Notes under the pieces: generated by a model
The model's database searches: none
What the model saw: only the letters and a program-made list of their open reading frames with translations
What the model was told of the DNA's origin: nothing
Program-made: the position numbers and the translations under genes
Assembly (NCBI GenBank): GCA_947497585.1
Contig: CANMHG010000019.1
Coordinates: 1 to 39,757 of the forward strand
Reading direction: 5' to 3'
Source: an uncultured Bacillaceae bacterium
GTDB taxonomy: Bacteria > Bacillota > Bacilli > Bacillales > Bacillaceae_L
Length of the DNA stretch: 39,757 nucleotides
Part shown: one piece after another, positions 1 to 7,869 of the stretch
Layout of the letters: every line of letters starts with the position of its first letter
Position numbering within the stretch: position 1 is the stretch's first letter

Positions 1-2
1 AT

Positions 3-77
3 TCCACAGTAGCTCAGTGGTAGAGCTATCGGCTGTTAACCGATCGGTCGCAGGTTCGAGTCCTGCCTGTGGAGCCA
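3..77 (+). tRNA. tRNA-Asn (GTT)
   Basis: Complete cloverleaf with a 7-bp acceptor stem, anticodon GTT and an encoded CCA. It is identical to the tRNA at 38655-38729, and the two bases before it also match. It is the first gene of the left tRNA cluster, whose promoter lies outside the window. Confidence 0.97.
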
Positions 78-80
78 CTT

Positions 81-153
81 GCTTCCATAGCTCAGTAGGT
101 AGAGCACTTCCATGGTAAGGAAGAGGTCATCGGTTCAATCCCGGTTGGAAGCT
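81..153 (+). tRNA. tRNA-Thr (GGT)
   Basis: The acceptor stem GCTTCCA/TGGAAGC and the anticodon loop ATGGTAA give anticodon GGT. The discriminator is T and no CCA is encoded, unlike the other tRNAs of this cluster, so CCA must be added after transcription. A second threonine tRNA (TGT) lies at 492-567. Confidence 0.93.
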
Positions 154-167
154 TATACGAATAGTAT

Positions 168-242
168 GGCCCCTTGGTCAAGCGGTTAAGACACCGCCCT
201 TTCACGGCGGTAACACGGGTTCGAATCCCGTAGGGGTCACCA
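168..242 (+). tRNA. tRNA-Glu (TTC)
   Basis: Cloverleaf with acceptor stem GGCCCCT/AGGGGTC, anticodon TTC and a following CCA. The paralogue at 38844-38915 has a different sixth acceptor pair (A-T instead of C-G) and no CCA. Confidence 0.96.
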
Positions 243-245
243 ACG

Positions 246-269
246 TTTTTTCACGAAGTGAAAATAACG
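246..269 (+). repeat. tRNA-spacer hairpin repeat, copy a
   Basis: A T-run leads into a small hairpin (TCAC-GAA-GTGA) followed by the tail AAAATAACG. It is one of five related elements in tRNA spacers at both ends of the window (also 391-411, 421-449, 39061-39089 and 39100-39118). Confidence 0.6.
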
Positions 270-308
270 CACCATAATATCAAAATAGAAATAACTTTCA
301 TTATATCT

Positions 309-384
309 GGAGGATTAGCTCAGCTGGGAGAGCACCTGCCTTACAAGCAGGGGGTCGGCGGTTCGATCCCGTCATCCTCCACCA
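309..384 (+). tRNA. tRNA-Val (TAC)
   Basis: Complete cloverleaf with anticodon loop CTTACAA and encoded CCA. Identical in sequence to the tRNA at 38977-39052. Confidence 0.97.
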
Positions 385-390
385 ACGTTT

Positions 391-411
391 TTTCGCAGAG
401 CGAAAATAACG
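391..411 (+). repeat. tRNA-spacer hairpin repeat, copy b
   Basis: Same layout as the copy at 246-269, but the stem is TCGC/GCGA instead of TCAC/GTGA. Both sides of the stem changed together and the tail AAAATAACG is kept. Confidence 0.6.
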
Positions 412-420
412 CTCCTAAAT

Positions 421-449
421 TCACGTAACGAAGTGAAGTGAAAATAACT
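421..449 (+). repeat. tRNA-spacer hairpin repeat, copy c
   Basis: Longer version of the spacer element, TCACGTAACGAAGTGAAGTGA followed by AAAATAACT. Almost identical to 39061-39089 in the right-hand tRNA cluster. Confidence 0.55.
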
Positions 450-490
450 TTCTTTTAAAAAGAAAACTATATACTTTATTTTCTAAAATT

Positions 491-567
<77 letters not shown>

Positions 568-576
568 TTCCATTGT

Positions 577-661
577 GGAGGGGTAGCGAAGTGGCTAAAC
601 GCGGCGGACTGTAAATCCGCTCCCTCCGGGTTCGGCGGTTCGAATCCGTCCCCCTCCACCA
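577..661 (+). tRNA. tRNA-Tyr (GTA)
   Basis: An 85-nt class II tRNA with the long variable arm expected of bacterial tRNA-Tyr, anticodon loop CTGTAAA and encoded CCA. Confidence 0.96.
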
Positions 662-737
662 TTTAAATTATGTATAAAGATAGTAATTATATCTTTCATG
701 TAGCTAACTCAAGATACTACTCATGAAGATTAATCAA

Positions 738-812
738 TGGGCTATAGCCAAGCGGTAAGGCAACGGACTTTGACTCCGTCATGCGTTGGTTCGAATCCAG
801 CTAGCCCAGCCA
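738..812 (+). tRNA. tRNA-Gln (TTG)
   Basis: Acceptor stem TGGGCTA/TAGCCCA, anticodon TTG and encoded CCA. Identical to 39277-39351. The roughly 25 bases upstream are also recognisably related in the two copies, so spacer and gene were duplicated together. Confidence 0.96.
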
Positions 813-825
813 TTTTTATTTGTAC

Positions 826-901
826 GAGCCATTAGCTCAGTTGGTAGAGCATCTGACTTTTAATCAGAGGGTCGAAGGTTCGAATCCTTCATGGCTCACC
901 A
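826..901 (+). tRNA. tRNA-Lys (TTT)
   Basis: Complete cloverleaf with acceptor stem GAGCCAT/ATGGCTC, anticodon TTT and encoded CCA. Confidence 0.97.
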
Positions 902-941
902 TTTTTTTGCGTTAGCAAAAAGATTACATTTATTATATTAT

Positions 942-1016
942 GCGGAAGTAGTTCAGTGGTAGAACACCACCTTGCCAAGGTGGGGGTCGCGAGTTCGAAC
1001 CTCGTCTTCCGCTCCA
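942..1016 (+). tRNA. tRNA-Gly (GCC)
   Basis: Acceptor stem GCGGAAG/CTTCCGC, anticodon loop TTGCCAA and encoded CCA. Confidence 0.97.
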
Positions 1017-1026
1017 GGAAGCACCT

Positions 1027-1102
1027 GGGGCCTTAGCTCAGCTGGGAGAGCGCCTGCCTTGCACGCAGGAGGTCAGCGGTTCGATCCCGCTAGGCTCCAC
1101 CA
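1027..1102 (+). tRNA. tRNA-Ala (TGC)
   Basis: Acceptor stem GGGGCCT/AGGCTCC with one G-T pair, anticodon loop CTTGCAC and encoded CCA. Last gene of the left cluster. Confidence 0.97.
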
Positions 1103-1117
1103 TACATACACCAATTC

Positions 1118-1149
1118 AACCTTAAATCCTATGATTTAAGGTTTTTTTA
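1118..1149 (+). terminator. terminator of the left tRNA cluster
   Basis: A perfect 10-bp stem (1118-1127 with 1134-1143) and a 6-nt loop run into a T-tract. It ends the tRNA transcript before rocF. Confidence 0.9.
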
Positions 1150-1277
1150 TTTTTTATTGAATTAAGGCCCCTGTACTTGCATAATGAACCATCGTATATA
1201 TATTCACGTATATGTCGAGTTGAGTCATTGCCCTATTTAACGATAAAATAGAGGAAAGGGAAGGGGAGGAATACTAG

Positions 1278-2183
1278 ATGAAGAAAAAACAGATATCAAT
1301 TATTGGAGTACCCATGGATTTCGGACAAATGCGACGTGGTGTCGATATGGGGCCAAGTGCTATTCGATATGCGGGTGTTGTAGATAGATTAGAAAACTTA
1401 CATTACGAGATAGATGACTTAGGCGATATTGAAATTAGCAGACCTGAGAAACTAGATAAGCTCTCTGAAGGGAATTTAAGAAATTTAAAGGCTGTTGCTG
1501 AAGGAAATACCAAACTAGCAAAGAAAATTGATGAAGCTATCAATGCTGATACATTCCCTCTTGTTTTTGGTGGTGACCATAGTATTGCAATTGGAACTTT
1601 AGCTGGAGTTGCAAAACATTATAAAAATTTAGGTGTTATTTGGTATGATGCACACGGAGATCTAAATACAGCTGAATCATCACCATCAGGGAATATTCAT
1701 GGAATGCCTTTAGCAGTTAGTTTAGGATTAGGTCACCCAACTTTGACTGAAATTGCTGGATATGGACCTAAGGTAAAGCCAGAAAATATTGTCATCATTG
1801 GTGCTAGGTCATTAGATGAAGGTGAAAAGATCCTTATTAAAGAATTAGGCATTAAAGTATATACAATGCATGAGATTGATCGTATTGGTATGACGAAGGT
1901 TATGGAGGAAACAATCTCTTATCTGAAAGATCGTACAGATGGAGTTCACTTATCATTAGATTTAGATGGTTTAGATCCTCATGATGCACCAGGAGTAGGG
2001 ACTCCTGTAATTGGAGGTATTAGTTATAGAGAAAGTCATTTAGCGATGGAAATGCTGGCTGAAGCTGGTGTAATAACTTCAGCGGAATTTGTAGAAGTGA
2101 ACCCAATTTTAGATGAAAGAAATAAAACTGCATCTGTGGCAGTAGCACTAATGGGTTCGTTGTTTGGAGAGAAATTATTATAG
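1278..2183 (+). CDS. rocF: arginase
   Basis: Hydrolyses arginine to ornithine and urea in the cytoplasm, the first step of the arginase route of arginine use. The 301-residue length fits bacterial arginases. The binuclear manganese ligands are visible: GGDHS at 98-102 (H101), DAHGD at 124-128 (D124, H126, D128), DLDGLDP from 228 (D228, D230), and E273 in the EFVEVNP segment. A strong ribosome binding site (GGGGAGGA) stands a few bases before the ATG. It is a single gene between the tRNA terminator and its own terminator at 2198-2230. In B. subtilis rocF belongs to a RocR/SigL/AhrC-controlled regulon; I did not find a properly spaced SigL promoter here. Agmatinase is related, but this motif set and length favour arginase. 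Confidence 0.95.
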   Translation: MKKKQISIIGVPMDFGQMRRGVDMGPSAIRYAGVVDRLENLHYEIDDLGDIEISRPEKLDKLSEGNLRNLKAVAEGNTKLAKKIDEAINADTFPLVFGGDHSIAIGTLAGVAKHYKNLGVIWYDAHGDLNTAESSPSGNIHGMPLAVSLGLGHPTLTEIAGYGPKVKPENIVIIGARSLDEGEKILIKELGIKVYTMHEIDRIGMTKVMEETISYLKDRTDGVHLSLDLDGLDPHDAPGVGTPVIGGISYRESHLAMEMLAEAGVITSAEFVEVNPILDERNKTASVAVALMGSLFGEKLL

Positions 2184-2197
2184 TAGTCTATTAGAGT

Positions 2198-2230
2198 AAA
2201 ACAGTAACTCAGGAGTTGAGTTACTGTTTT
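2198..2230. terminator. bidirectional terminator between rocF and the Spo0E-like gene
   Basis: A perfect 14-bp stem (2198-2211 with 2217-2230) flanked by A-runs and T-runs. It can stop rocF on the plus strand and the convergent small gene on the minus strand, whose stop codon lies inside the hairpin. Confidence 0.88.
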
Positions 2231-2394
2231 AAATTTATCATTTGAAGCTTTTGATATTCAATGAGTAGATTATCAAGTGTACAAGATAGCTTTATAACCT
2301 CATCTTCTTTAAGTGAAGTTGTCGTTGCCAACTGAACCATTCTTTCTCTGTAATGTTCGATTTTATTCATTAACTGCTGTTCGTTAATAGTCAT
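2221..2394 (-). CDS. Spo0E-family aspartyl-phosphate phosphatase-like protein
   Basis: A 57-residue reading frame on the minus strand with a strong ribosome binding site (AAAGGAGG) at proper distance from its ATG. The predicted protein is two short helices. It carries the Spo0E-family signature, S-C-T-L-D followed by NLL, around residues 39-46, with an acidic, leucine-rich remainder. Known members remove the phosphate from Spo0A-P and delay sporulation. The S-x-x-x-D motif is seen; the Spo0A target is inferred from the family. It faces away from sigW, so the gap at 2395-2561 holds both its own promoter and the SigW promoter. A gene this small is easily missed by automatic annotation. Confidence 0.85.
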   Translation of the reverse strand: MTINEQQLMNKIEHYRERMVQLATTTSLKEDEVIKLSCTLDNLLIEYQKLQMINLKQ

Positions 2395-2499
2395 GAAAAT
2401 CCTCCTTTAGGATGGGACTTATAAATTATTTAACCAATTTTGAAGATTTTTAAACATCTCCTCCTAATATTTGCTAAAATATTAAATGTGAAAATAAAT

Positions 2500-2525
2500 T
2501 GAAACCTTTTTTATTCTCATTCGTA
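2500..2525 (+). promoter_or_regulatory. SigW-type autoregulatory promoter
   Basis: TGAAAC, a 16-base spacer, then CGTA: an exact match to the known SigW consensus, placed about 35 bases before the sigW start codon. It implies that SigW activates its own operon, as in B. subtilis. Confidence 0.93.
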
Positions 2526-2561
2526 AAATACATAGACCCGCAGTGAAGCGGAGGTTATATA

Positions 2562-3125
2562 ATGGAAACAATCGTAAAAAATAGAATAAAGCAAATAAAA
2601 AATGGTGACCAAAATGCCTTCGCTGAAATAGTTGAGCTATACAAAGATAAAGTATTCCAGTTGTGTTTTAGGATGCTAGGAAACAGGCATGAGGCGGAAG
2701 ATATAGCACAGGAAGCTTTCTTACGGGCGTATGTTAATATTAATAGCTATGATACAAAAAGAAAGTTTTCTACTTGGCTTTACAGAATTGCAACCAATCT
2801 ATCAATAGACAGGATTCGAAAGAAGAAACCTGATTATTATTTGGATGCTGAAGTAGCCGGTGCTGAAGGTCTAACAATGTACTCTCAGGTTGCTGCAGAT
2901 GTTTCACTTCCAGAAGATGAGGTAGAGAGTTTAGAATTACAGGAAACAATTCAAAAAGAAATTCTAAAGCTACCTGATAAATACCGTTCAGTCATCGTGT
3001 TGAAATACATTGACGAATTATCTTTAAAGGAAATAAGTGAGATTCTAGATTTACCAGTAGGTACAGTGAAGACAAGAGTTCATAGGGGCCGCGAAGCTCT
3101 AAGAAATCAATTGCGACACTTGTAA
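2562..3125 (+). CDS. sigW: ECF sigma factor SigW
   Basis: RNA polymerase sigma factor of the extracytoplasmic-function class, directing the cell-envelope stress regulon (antibiotics, alkaline shock, membrane-active peptides). At 187 residues it matches B. subtilis SigW in length. Region 2 (about 25-95) includes the typical ...EAEDIAQEAFLRAY... and STWLYRIATN segments. Region 4 (about 130-180) has the helix-turn-helix LSLKEISEILDLPVGTVKTR. The start has a GGAGG site (2549-2553) 8 bases upstream. It is preceded by a SigW promoter and followed 14 bases later by its anti-sigma gene, the standard two-gene operon. The promoter and the rsiW neighbour make SigW the firm call over other ECF factors. 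Confidence 0.96.
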   Translation: METIVKNRIKQIKNGDQNAFAEIVELYKDKVFQLCFRMLGNRHEAEDIAQEAFLRAYVNINSYDTKRKFSTWLYRIATNLSIDRIRKKKPDYYLDAEVAGAEGLTMYSQVAADVSLPEDEVESLELQETIQKEILKLPDKYRSVIVLKYIDELSLKEISEILDLPVGTVKTRVHRGREALRNQLRHL

Positions 3126-3139
3126 TAGGGGTGATAAAA

Positions 3140-3772
3140 ATGAATTGTCCTACTGAAATAGTTGAGTTAATGCATAAATACCTAGATGAAGAGATTGAAC
3201 ATAATGAAGAAATTACACTTCGTAGCCATTTGCAGAAATGTGAGGACTGTTCAAGACACTTTTATGAATTAGAGAAGGCTATTGCTTTTGTGCAAAGCAC
3301 TTCCCATGTTGTTGCACCAGATGATTTCACCATGAAGATAATGCAAAACCTTCCTAAGGAGAAAAAGACAGTAAGTATGAAAAGATGGTTTAGGATACAT
3401 CCCTTACTTACTGCTGCATCCTTATTTTGTGTATTGATGCTTGGAAGTATTTTTTCAATTTGGAACGAAAACCAGGAGTTCTCAGTGTCTAAACAAACGG
3501 ATCTAATCATTGAAAATAATACTGTAATAGTTCCGGAGGATAAGGTTATAAAGGAAGATATCGTAGTTCGGAATGGTACTATTATTATTGAAGGGCAAGT
3601 TAAAGGCAATGTAACAATTATTAACGGTGATAAATACTTGGCATCTGCAGGGCATGTATCTGGAGAAATTAAAGAAGTCAATGAGCTTTTTGAATGGTTA
3701 TGGTATCACATTAAAAAGGTAGCAAATGAAGTAGTTGATATTTTTGAAGAAGAAGAAAACTCTTTATCTTAG
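3140..3772 (+). CDS. rsiW: anti-sigma-W factor RsiW
   Basis: Membrane-anchored anti-sigma factor that holds SigW inactive until regulated proteolysis releases it (PrsW then RasP, known from B. subtilis). With the ATG at 3140 the protein has 210 residues. The cytoplasmic zinc-binding anti-sigma domain has H30-x3-C34-x2-C37, with C3 as likely fourth ligand. One membrane segment lies near residues 83-104, then an extracytoplasmic domain. A GTG at 3131 would add three residues, but the AGGGGTG ribosome binding site overlaps it and fits the ATG better. Followed by a strong hairpin terminator that separates it from cdaA. Confidence 0.94.
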   Translation: MNCPTEIVELMHKYLDEEIEHNEEITLRSHLQKCEDCSRHFYELEKAIAFVQSTSHVVAPDDFTMKIMQNLPKEKKTVSMKRWFRIHPLLTAASLFCVLMLGSIFSIWNENQEFSVSKQTDLIIENNTVIVPEDKVIKEDIVVRNGTIIIEGQVKGNVTIINGDKYLASAGHVSGEIKEVNELFEWLWYHIKKVANEVVDIFEEEENSLS

Positions 3773-3842
3773 ACCATCTCGTATTGAACTGTTCTACAAT
3801 TGTTAAGACAATTAACGAGCAGTTCAAACGGTGGTCTTTTTT
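3771..3842 (+). terminator. terminator of sigW-rsiW
   Basis: A long interrupted hairpin: AGACCATC pairs with GGTGGTCT, and GAACTG with CAGTTC inside it. It is followed by a T-run. Confidence 0.8.
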
Positions 3843-3866
3843 GTCACGCTTTATAACTGCTCTAAT

Positions 3867-3895
3867 TTGTAAACAGTGTATAAAACATTTATGAT
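3867..3895 (+). promoter_or_regulatory. candidate SigA promoter of cdaA-cdaR-glmM
   Basis: TTGTAA, a 17-base spacer, then TATGAT, about 105 bases before cdaA. It is the best SigA-type match in this gap. Confidence 0.55.
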
Positions 3896-3999
3896 ATAAT
3901 TATATAGATAAATTTTAGGAAGTTATCCAAGTTTTACTGATTATGATAAATTACTGATTTGAATTGGAAATATTGAACATTGGAGGAAGTGTGAGAATA

Positions 4000-4821
4000 A
4001 TGCCATTTGGAGAACTACCATTTTTAGATTACCTCGGCTATATTATAGATATTCTCCTTGTTTGGTTTGTCATTTATAAATTAATAATGGTAATTCGTGG
4101 TACGAAGGCTGTGCAATTACTAAAAGGAATTACTGTTATTATCATTATTAGGATGTTAAGTAGTGTTTTAGGGCTTAACACACTACAATGGCTCATGGAC
4201 CAGGCATTGACGTGGGGATTTTTAGCGATTATTATTATTTTTCAGCCAGAATTACGAAGAGCTCTAGAGCAACTTGGTAGGGGAAAGCTATTTTCACGTA
4301 CGAATGCTCCTGAAGAGGACGAGCAAACATCGTTTATAGATTCTCTTGTAAAAGCAACTGACTATATGGCAAAACGCCGTATAGGAGCTTTAATTTCAAT
4401 TGAACGTGAGACAGGTATGGGTGACTACATAGAGACCGGTATAGGTTTAGATGCTAAAATTACTTCCGAATTATTAATCAATACATTTATTCCAAATACT
4501 CCACTACATGATGGAGCTGTAATTATCCAAAAAAATAAAGTAGCTGCAGCTGCTTGTTATCTACCCCTTTCTGAGAGTCCATTTATTTCCAAGGAATTAG
4601 GGACAAGGCATAGAGCAGCGTTAGGTATAAGTGAGGTAACAGATAGTATCACAGTTGTTGTTTCAGAGGAAACAGGTAGTATTTCTTTAACAAAGAATGG
4701 TGAGTTACATCGTGAACTAAAGCAAGATGCATTTCGGGAGATGTTAGTCCGTGAACTGCAAGCTAAAAATGGCTCTACTTCCTCGACTCTATGGCAATGG
4801 AGGGGGAAGAAAAATGGATAA
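4000..4821 (+). CDS. cdaA: diadenylate cyclase CdaA
   Basis: Makes the second messenger c-di-AMP from two ATP at the membrane; it is the main housekeeping cyclase of Firmicutes. With the ATG at 4000 it has 273 residues. Three membrane segments occupy about 12-30, 38-58 and 68-82, then a linker and the DAC domain from about 105. The DAC domain has the catalytic D171-G172-A173 motif and the R203-H204-R205 motif. Upstream in-frame GTG (3991) and TTG (3964) starts exist. The GGAGGA site at 3982-3987 is close to the GTG and 12 bases from the ATG, so the start is not certain; the ATG fits the family's usual N-terminus best. The last 8 bases overlap cdaR, which implies translational coupling. Confidence 0.95.
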   Translation: MPFGELPFLDYLGYIIDILLVWFVIYKLIMVIRGTKAVQLLKGITVIIIIRMLSSVLGLNTLQWLMDQALTWGFLAIIIIFQPELRRALEQLGRGKLFSRTNAPEEDEQTSFIDSLVKATDYMAKRRIGALISIERETGMGDYIETGIGLDAKITSELLINTFIPNTPLHDGAVIIQKNKVAAAACYLPLSESPFISKELGTRHRAALGISEVTDSITVVVSEETGSISLTKNGELHRELKQDAFREMLVRELQAKNGSTSSTLWQWRGKKNG

Positions 4822-6049
4822 ATTTATGAACAATAGATGGTTCATGAAAATAGTGGCTTTGCTATTGGCACTTATGTTGTTTATGTCTGTAAGCTTTGAA
4901 ACACAGCCAAGTCCTCCAGGGCCATCTTTTCCTACAGCATCAAGGGATATAGAGACACTTACAGATGTTCCAATTACAACGTATTATGATAGTGAAAACC
5001 TAGTTATCTCAGGTATGCCTCAATATGCAAAGGTAACCTTGGAAGGCCCGACAGGAGTAACGAAAACAGCAAGTCTTCAGCGGGATATTGAAGTGTTTGC
5101 AGATTTACGAGACCTAGGAATTGGTACTCATAATGTAAATCTTAAATATAGGAACGTTTCAGAAAAAATTGAAGTTAAAATTGACCCTGCGACTGTAAGA
5201 ATTACGATACAGGAAAGAGTATCTGAAAATTATCCTGTAGAAGTTGACTTTATTAACAAAGATAAAATCAAGGAAGGTTATATCGCAGAGGAGCCTATTG
5301 TTAAGCCTAATAGTGTGAAAATTATTGGTGCAAAAGAAGAAGTTGAAAAGATTGCATTGGTTAAGGCAATTGTTGATCTTACTGGTGTAGATGAGACTGT
5401 AGAAACAGAGGCGCGGGTTGCAGTGTATGATAAAAACGGTAATGTTCTTTCTGTAGAGGTTGAGCCTTCCGTTGTGGACATAACCGTACCAATCTCCAGT
5501 CCAAGCAAGAAGGTGCCTTTTAAGATCAATAGAAAAGGTACATTACAGCAAGGACTAAGTATAGTAAATATTGAAGCAATTCCAAGTGAGATCACAATAT
5601 ATGGTCCTAAAGAAATAATCGATAAAATTGAGTTCATAGACGGAGTAACAGTTGATATTTCAGAATTAACTAGTGATACTACGTTGGAAATTCCAATTCC
5701 TGTCCCAGAAGGTGTAAAGAAAATATCACCAGAATCTATCAAAGTTACAATTGAAATAGAAAAAGAGGAAAGCAGAACCTTTACAAATTTACCGATTCAA
5801 ACTTTTGGATTGAGAGAACAATTACAACTAGAGTTTATTGATCCAGAAAACGGTACATTGGATATAGAAGTACTAGGTGCGCCAACACTTTTAGATGAGA
5901 TTGATCCATCTGATATTGAGTTATATATTAACTTAACAGACATAGGTATAGGTGAACATAACATAAGAATTGAAGTGAATGGCCCTCAAAATATTTCGTG
6001 GGTACTGCCACAAGTTGAAGTGAAAGTTAATATTACCGAGAAACCGTAG
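4814..6049 (+). CDS. cdaR: CdaA regulatory protein CdaR (YbbR-domain protein)
   Basis: A 411-residue protein with one N-terminal membrane anchor (about residues 9-27) and a long extracytoplasmic beta-rich region of several YbbR repeats. The repeats are marked by recurring V/I-x-I-x-G-P/A-x-E segments such as VKIIGAKEEVEKI and ITIYGPKEIIDKI. In known systems CdaR binds CdaA and modulates c-di-AMP synthesis. The open frame extends upstream to 4751, but the ATG at 4814 has a good AGGGGGA site and starts with the membrane anchor. It overlaps cdaA by 8 bases and is followed 36 bases later by glmM, the conserved three-gene operon. Confidence 0.94.
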   Translation: MDKFMNNRWFMKIVALLLALMLFMSVSFETQPSPPGPSFPTASRDIETLTDVPITTYYDSENLVISGMPQYAKVTLEGPTGVTKTASLQRDIEVFADLRDLGIGTHNVNLKYRNVSEKIEVKIDPATVRITIQERVSENYPVEVDFINKDKIKEGYIAEEPIVKPNSVKIIGAKEEVEKIALVKAIVDLTGVDETVETEARVAVYDKNGNVLSVEVEPSVVDITVPISSPSKKVPFKINRKGTLQQGLSIVNIEAIPSEITIYGPKEIIDKIEFIDGVTVDISELTSDTTLEIPIPVPEGVKKISPESIKVTIEIEKEESRTFTNLPIQTFGLREQLQLEFIDPENGTLDIEVLGAPTLLDEIDPSDIELYINLTDIGIGEHNIRIEVNGPQNISWVLPQVEVKVNITEKP

Positions 6050-6085
6050 AGAAGCGGTGAGTTATTATAAAGGAGCGATAAATGA

Positions 6086-7432
6086 ATGGGTAAATATTTT
6101 GGTACGGATGGAGTTCGTGGAATTGCAAATAGTGAGCTTACACCTGAACTAGCTTTTAAGGTTGGTCGTTTTGGAGGGTATGTTCTAACAAAGGATAAAG
6201 AGCGTCCAAAAGTTTTAATAGGGCGTGATACTCGTATATCTGGACATATGCTTGAAGGGGCTTTAGTAGCAGGCTTACTATCCATCGGTGCAGAAGTAAT
6301 GAGACTTGGAGTAATGTCTACTCCAGGTGTATCCTTTTTAACTAAAGCATTAGGTGCACAAGCAGGCGTAATGATTTCTGCTTCTCATAATCCTGTACAG
6401 GATAACGGAATAAAATTCTTTGGTCCAGATGGATTTAAACTATCTGATGATCAAGAAAAAGAGATTGAAGCACTATTAGATCAAAGTGAAGATCACCTTC
6501 CAAGACCAGTAGGAGCTCAACTAGGGCAAGTGAATGACTATTTTGAAGGTGGTCAAAAATATCTTCAATTCTTAAAGCAGACGGTAGATGAGGACTTTTC
6601 TGGTATCCATGTTGCGCTAGATTGTGCACATGGTGCAACCTCTTCCTTAGCAACTCATTTATTTGCTGATTTAGATGCAGATATCTCTACAATGGGTACC
6701 TCTCCTAATGGCCTAAATATAAATGAGGGTGTAGGTTCAACACACCCAGAAGCCCTTTCTGCTTTCTTAAAGGAAAAAGGTGCCGATGTAGGTCTAGCAT
6801 TCGATGGGGATGGTGACCGATTAATAGCGATTGATGAAAATGGTGATATTGTTGATGGCGATCAAATTATGTATATATGTGCCAAATATCTAAATGAGAA
6901 TGGCAGATTGAAGCATCAGACAGTGGTTTCAACGGTTATGAGTAATTTAGGCTTTTACAAAGCATTAGAAGCAAATGGTATTCAAAGTGCACAAACAGCT
7001 GTAGGCGATCGATATGTGGTCGAAGAAATGAGAAAAAGTGGTTATAACCTAGGTGGAGAGCAATCAGGGCATATTATTTTCCTTGATTATAATACGACGG
7101 GTGATGGTCTATTATCTGGTCTTCAATTAGTCAATATCATGAAGGTGACTAAAAAGCCATTGTCACAGTTAGCGAGTGAAATGAAGAAGTTTCCACAACT
7201 ACTAGTCAATGTAAGGGTAACAGATAAGCATCATGTTACTGACAATGAAAAGGTAAAACAAATCATAGAAGAAGTTGAAAATGAGATGAATGGAAACGGT
7301 CGTATTCTGGTTAGGCCGTCCGGTACAGAAGCACTAGTGCGTGTTATGGCTGAAGCTTCAACAGAAGAGCTGTGTAAAGAGTACGTTCAAAGAATTGTAG
7401 ATGTAATCCAACAAGAAATGGGTATAGAATAA
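6086..7432 (+). CDS. glmM: phosphoglucosamine mutase
   Basis: Interconverts glucosamine-6-phosphate and glucosamine-1-phosphate on the way to UDP-GlcNAc for peptidoglycan. Length is 448 residues, normal for GlmM. Seen: the N-terminal FGTDGVRG, the phosphoserine loop SASHNP with catalytic S100, the metal loop DGDGDR at 240-245, GGEQSGH in the sugar-binding loop, and RPSGTE in the C-terminal phosphate-binding domain. The ribosome binding site AAGGAG lies 10 bases before the ATG. It closes the cdaA-cdaR-glmM operon; GlmM is known to bind and inhibit CdaA in related bacteria. A hairpin terminator follows. Confidence 0.97.
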   Translation: MGKYFGTDGVRGIANSELTPELAFKVGRFGGYVLTKDKERPKVLIGRDTRISGHMLEGALVAGLLSIGAEVMRLGVMSTPGVSFLTKALGAQAGVMISASHNPVQDNGIKFFGPDGFKLSDDQEKEIEALLDQSEDHLPRPVGAQLGQVNDYFEGGQKYLQFLKQTVDEDFSGIHVALDCAHGATSSLATHLFADLDADISTMGTSPNGLNINEGVGSTHPEALSAFLKEKGADVGLAFDGDGDRLIAIDENGDIVDGDQIMYICAKYLNENGRLKHQTVVSTVMSNLGFYKALEANGIQSAQTAVGDRYVVEEMRKSGYNLGGEQSGHIIFLDYNTTGDGLLSGLQLVNIMKVTKKPLSQLASEMKKFPQLLVNVRVTDKHHVTDNEKVKQIIEEVENEMNGNGRILVRPSGTEALVRVMAEASTEELCKEYVQRIVDVIQQEMGIE

Positions 7433-7440
7433 GAAACCTA

Positions 7441-7486
7441 AATATGCATAAGGGGCACAAGATTGCCACTTTATGCATATTTTTTA
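7441..7486 (+). terminator. terminator of cdaA-cdaR-glmM
   Basis: AATATGCATAA...GGCA pairs with TGCC...TTATGCATATT around a short loop and is followed by a run of T. Confidence 0.85.
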
Positions 7487-7538
7487 ATTATACGATTTAA
7501 TTTCGAATAACAATTACTGGTAAAATAAAGGATAATGA

Positions 7539-7567
7539 TTGACCTTTTTACAGTTAGTTGATATGAT
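7539..7567 (+). promoter_or_regulatory. SigA promoter of glmS
   Basis: TTGACC, a 17-base spacer, then TATGAT. Transcription would start about 55 bases before the ribozyme cleavage site, as in other glmS leaders. Confidence 0.75.
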
Positions 7568-7603
7568 AAATCGTGTTTCATTTAATCAAGGATAGAAAGT
7601 GAG

Positions 7604-7792
7604 GATAGAGGTTGATATAACTTAATAAGCGCCTGAACTAAATTCAGAACGAAAATGGAGTTTAGTTGACGAGGAGGAGGAGTATCGAACTATCGGCGGA
7701 TACCTCCCGGTTGGTAAAATCACAACCGTAATTCCTTTTTGAAAAACAAAGAGGCAACTCTTTGCACAAACGAAAGGATATTGATTTCATAC
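7604..7792 (+). ncRNA. glmS ribozyme/riboswitch
   Basis: The conserved core is recognisable: the AGCGCC cleavage region at 7628-7633, TTGACGAGGAGG near 7667-7680, TATCGAA, then the TCGGCGGATACCTCCCGG stretch and the paired arms that follow. With bound glucosamine-6-phosphate this RNA cuts itself, expected between A7628 and G7629, and the downstream glmS mRNA is then degraded. This is classic feedback on GlmS. The outer boundaries are approximate. Confidence 0.95.
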
Positions 7793-7817
7793 TTGAAAAT
7801 ACTAAAACCTAAGGGGG

Positions 7818-7841
7818 CAAGAGAGTGTCCCCACTTTCTTG
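7818..7841 (+). promoter_or_regulatory. hairpin just before the glmS ribosome binding site
   Basis: A 10-bp stem (7818-7827 with 7832-7841, one G-T pair) closed by the tetraloop TCCC ends 12 bases before the AAGGAGGA site of glmS. No T-run follows, so it is not a terminator. A role in mRNA stability after ribozyme cleavage or in translation is possible but unproven. Confidence 0.5.
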
Positions 7842-7869
7842 TTCTCCAATTCAAGGAGGAAGAAATCAT

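Noticed and set aside
246..449. CRISPR-like array in the tRNA spacers
   Set aside because: The repeated elements are short, irregularly spaced and separated by tRNA genes; there are no cas genes.
1160..1190. Possible SigL (sigma-54) promoter upstream of rocF
   Set aside because: GG and GC doublets are present at 1166-1167 and 1179-1180, but the spacing is 11 bases instead of 10 and the flanks do not match, so I did not call it.
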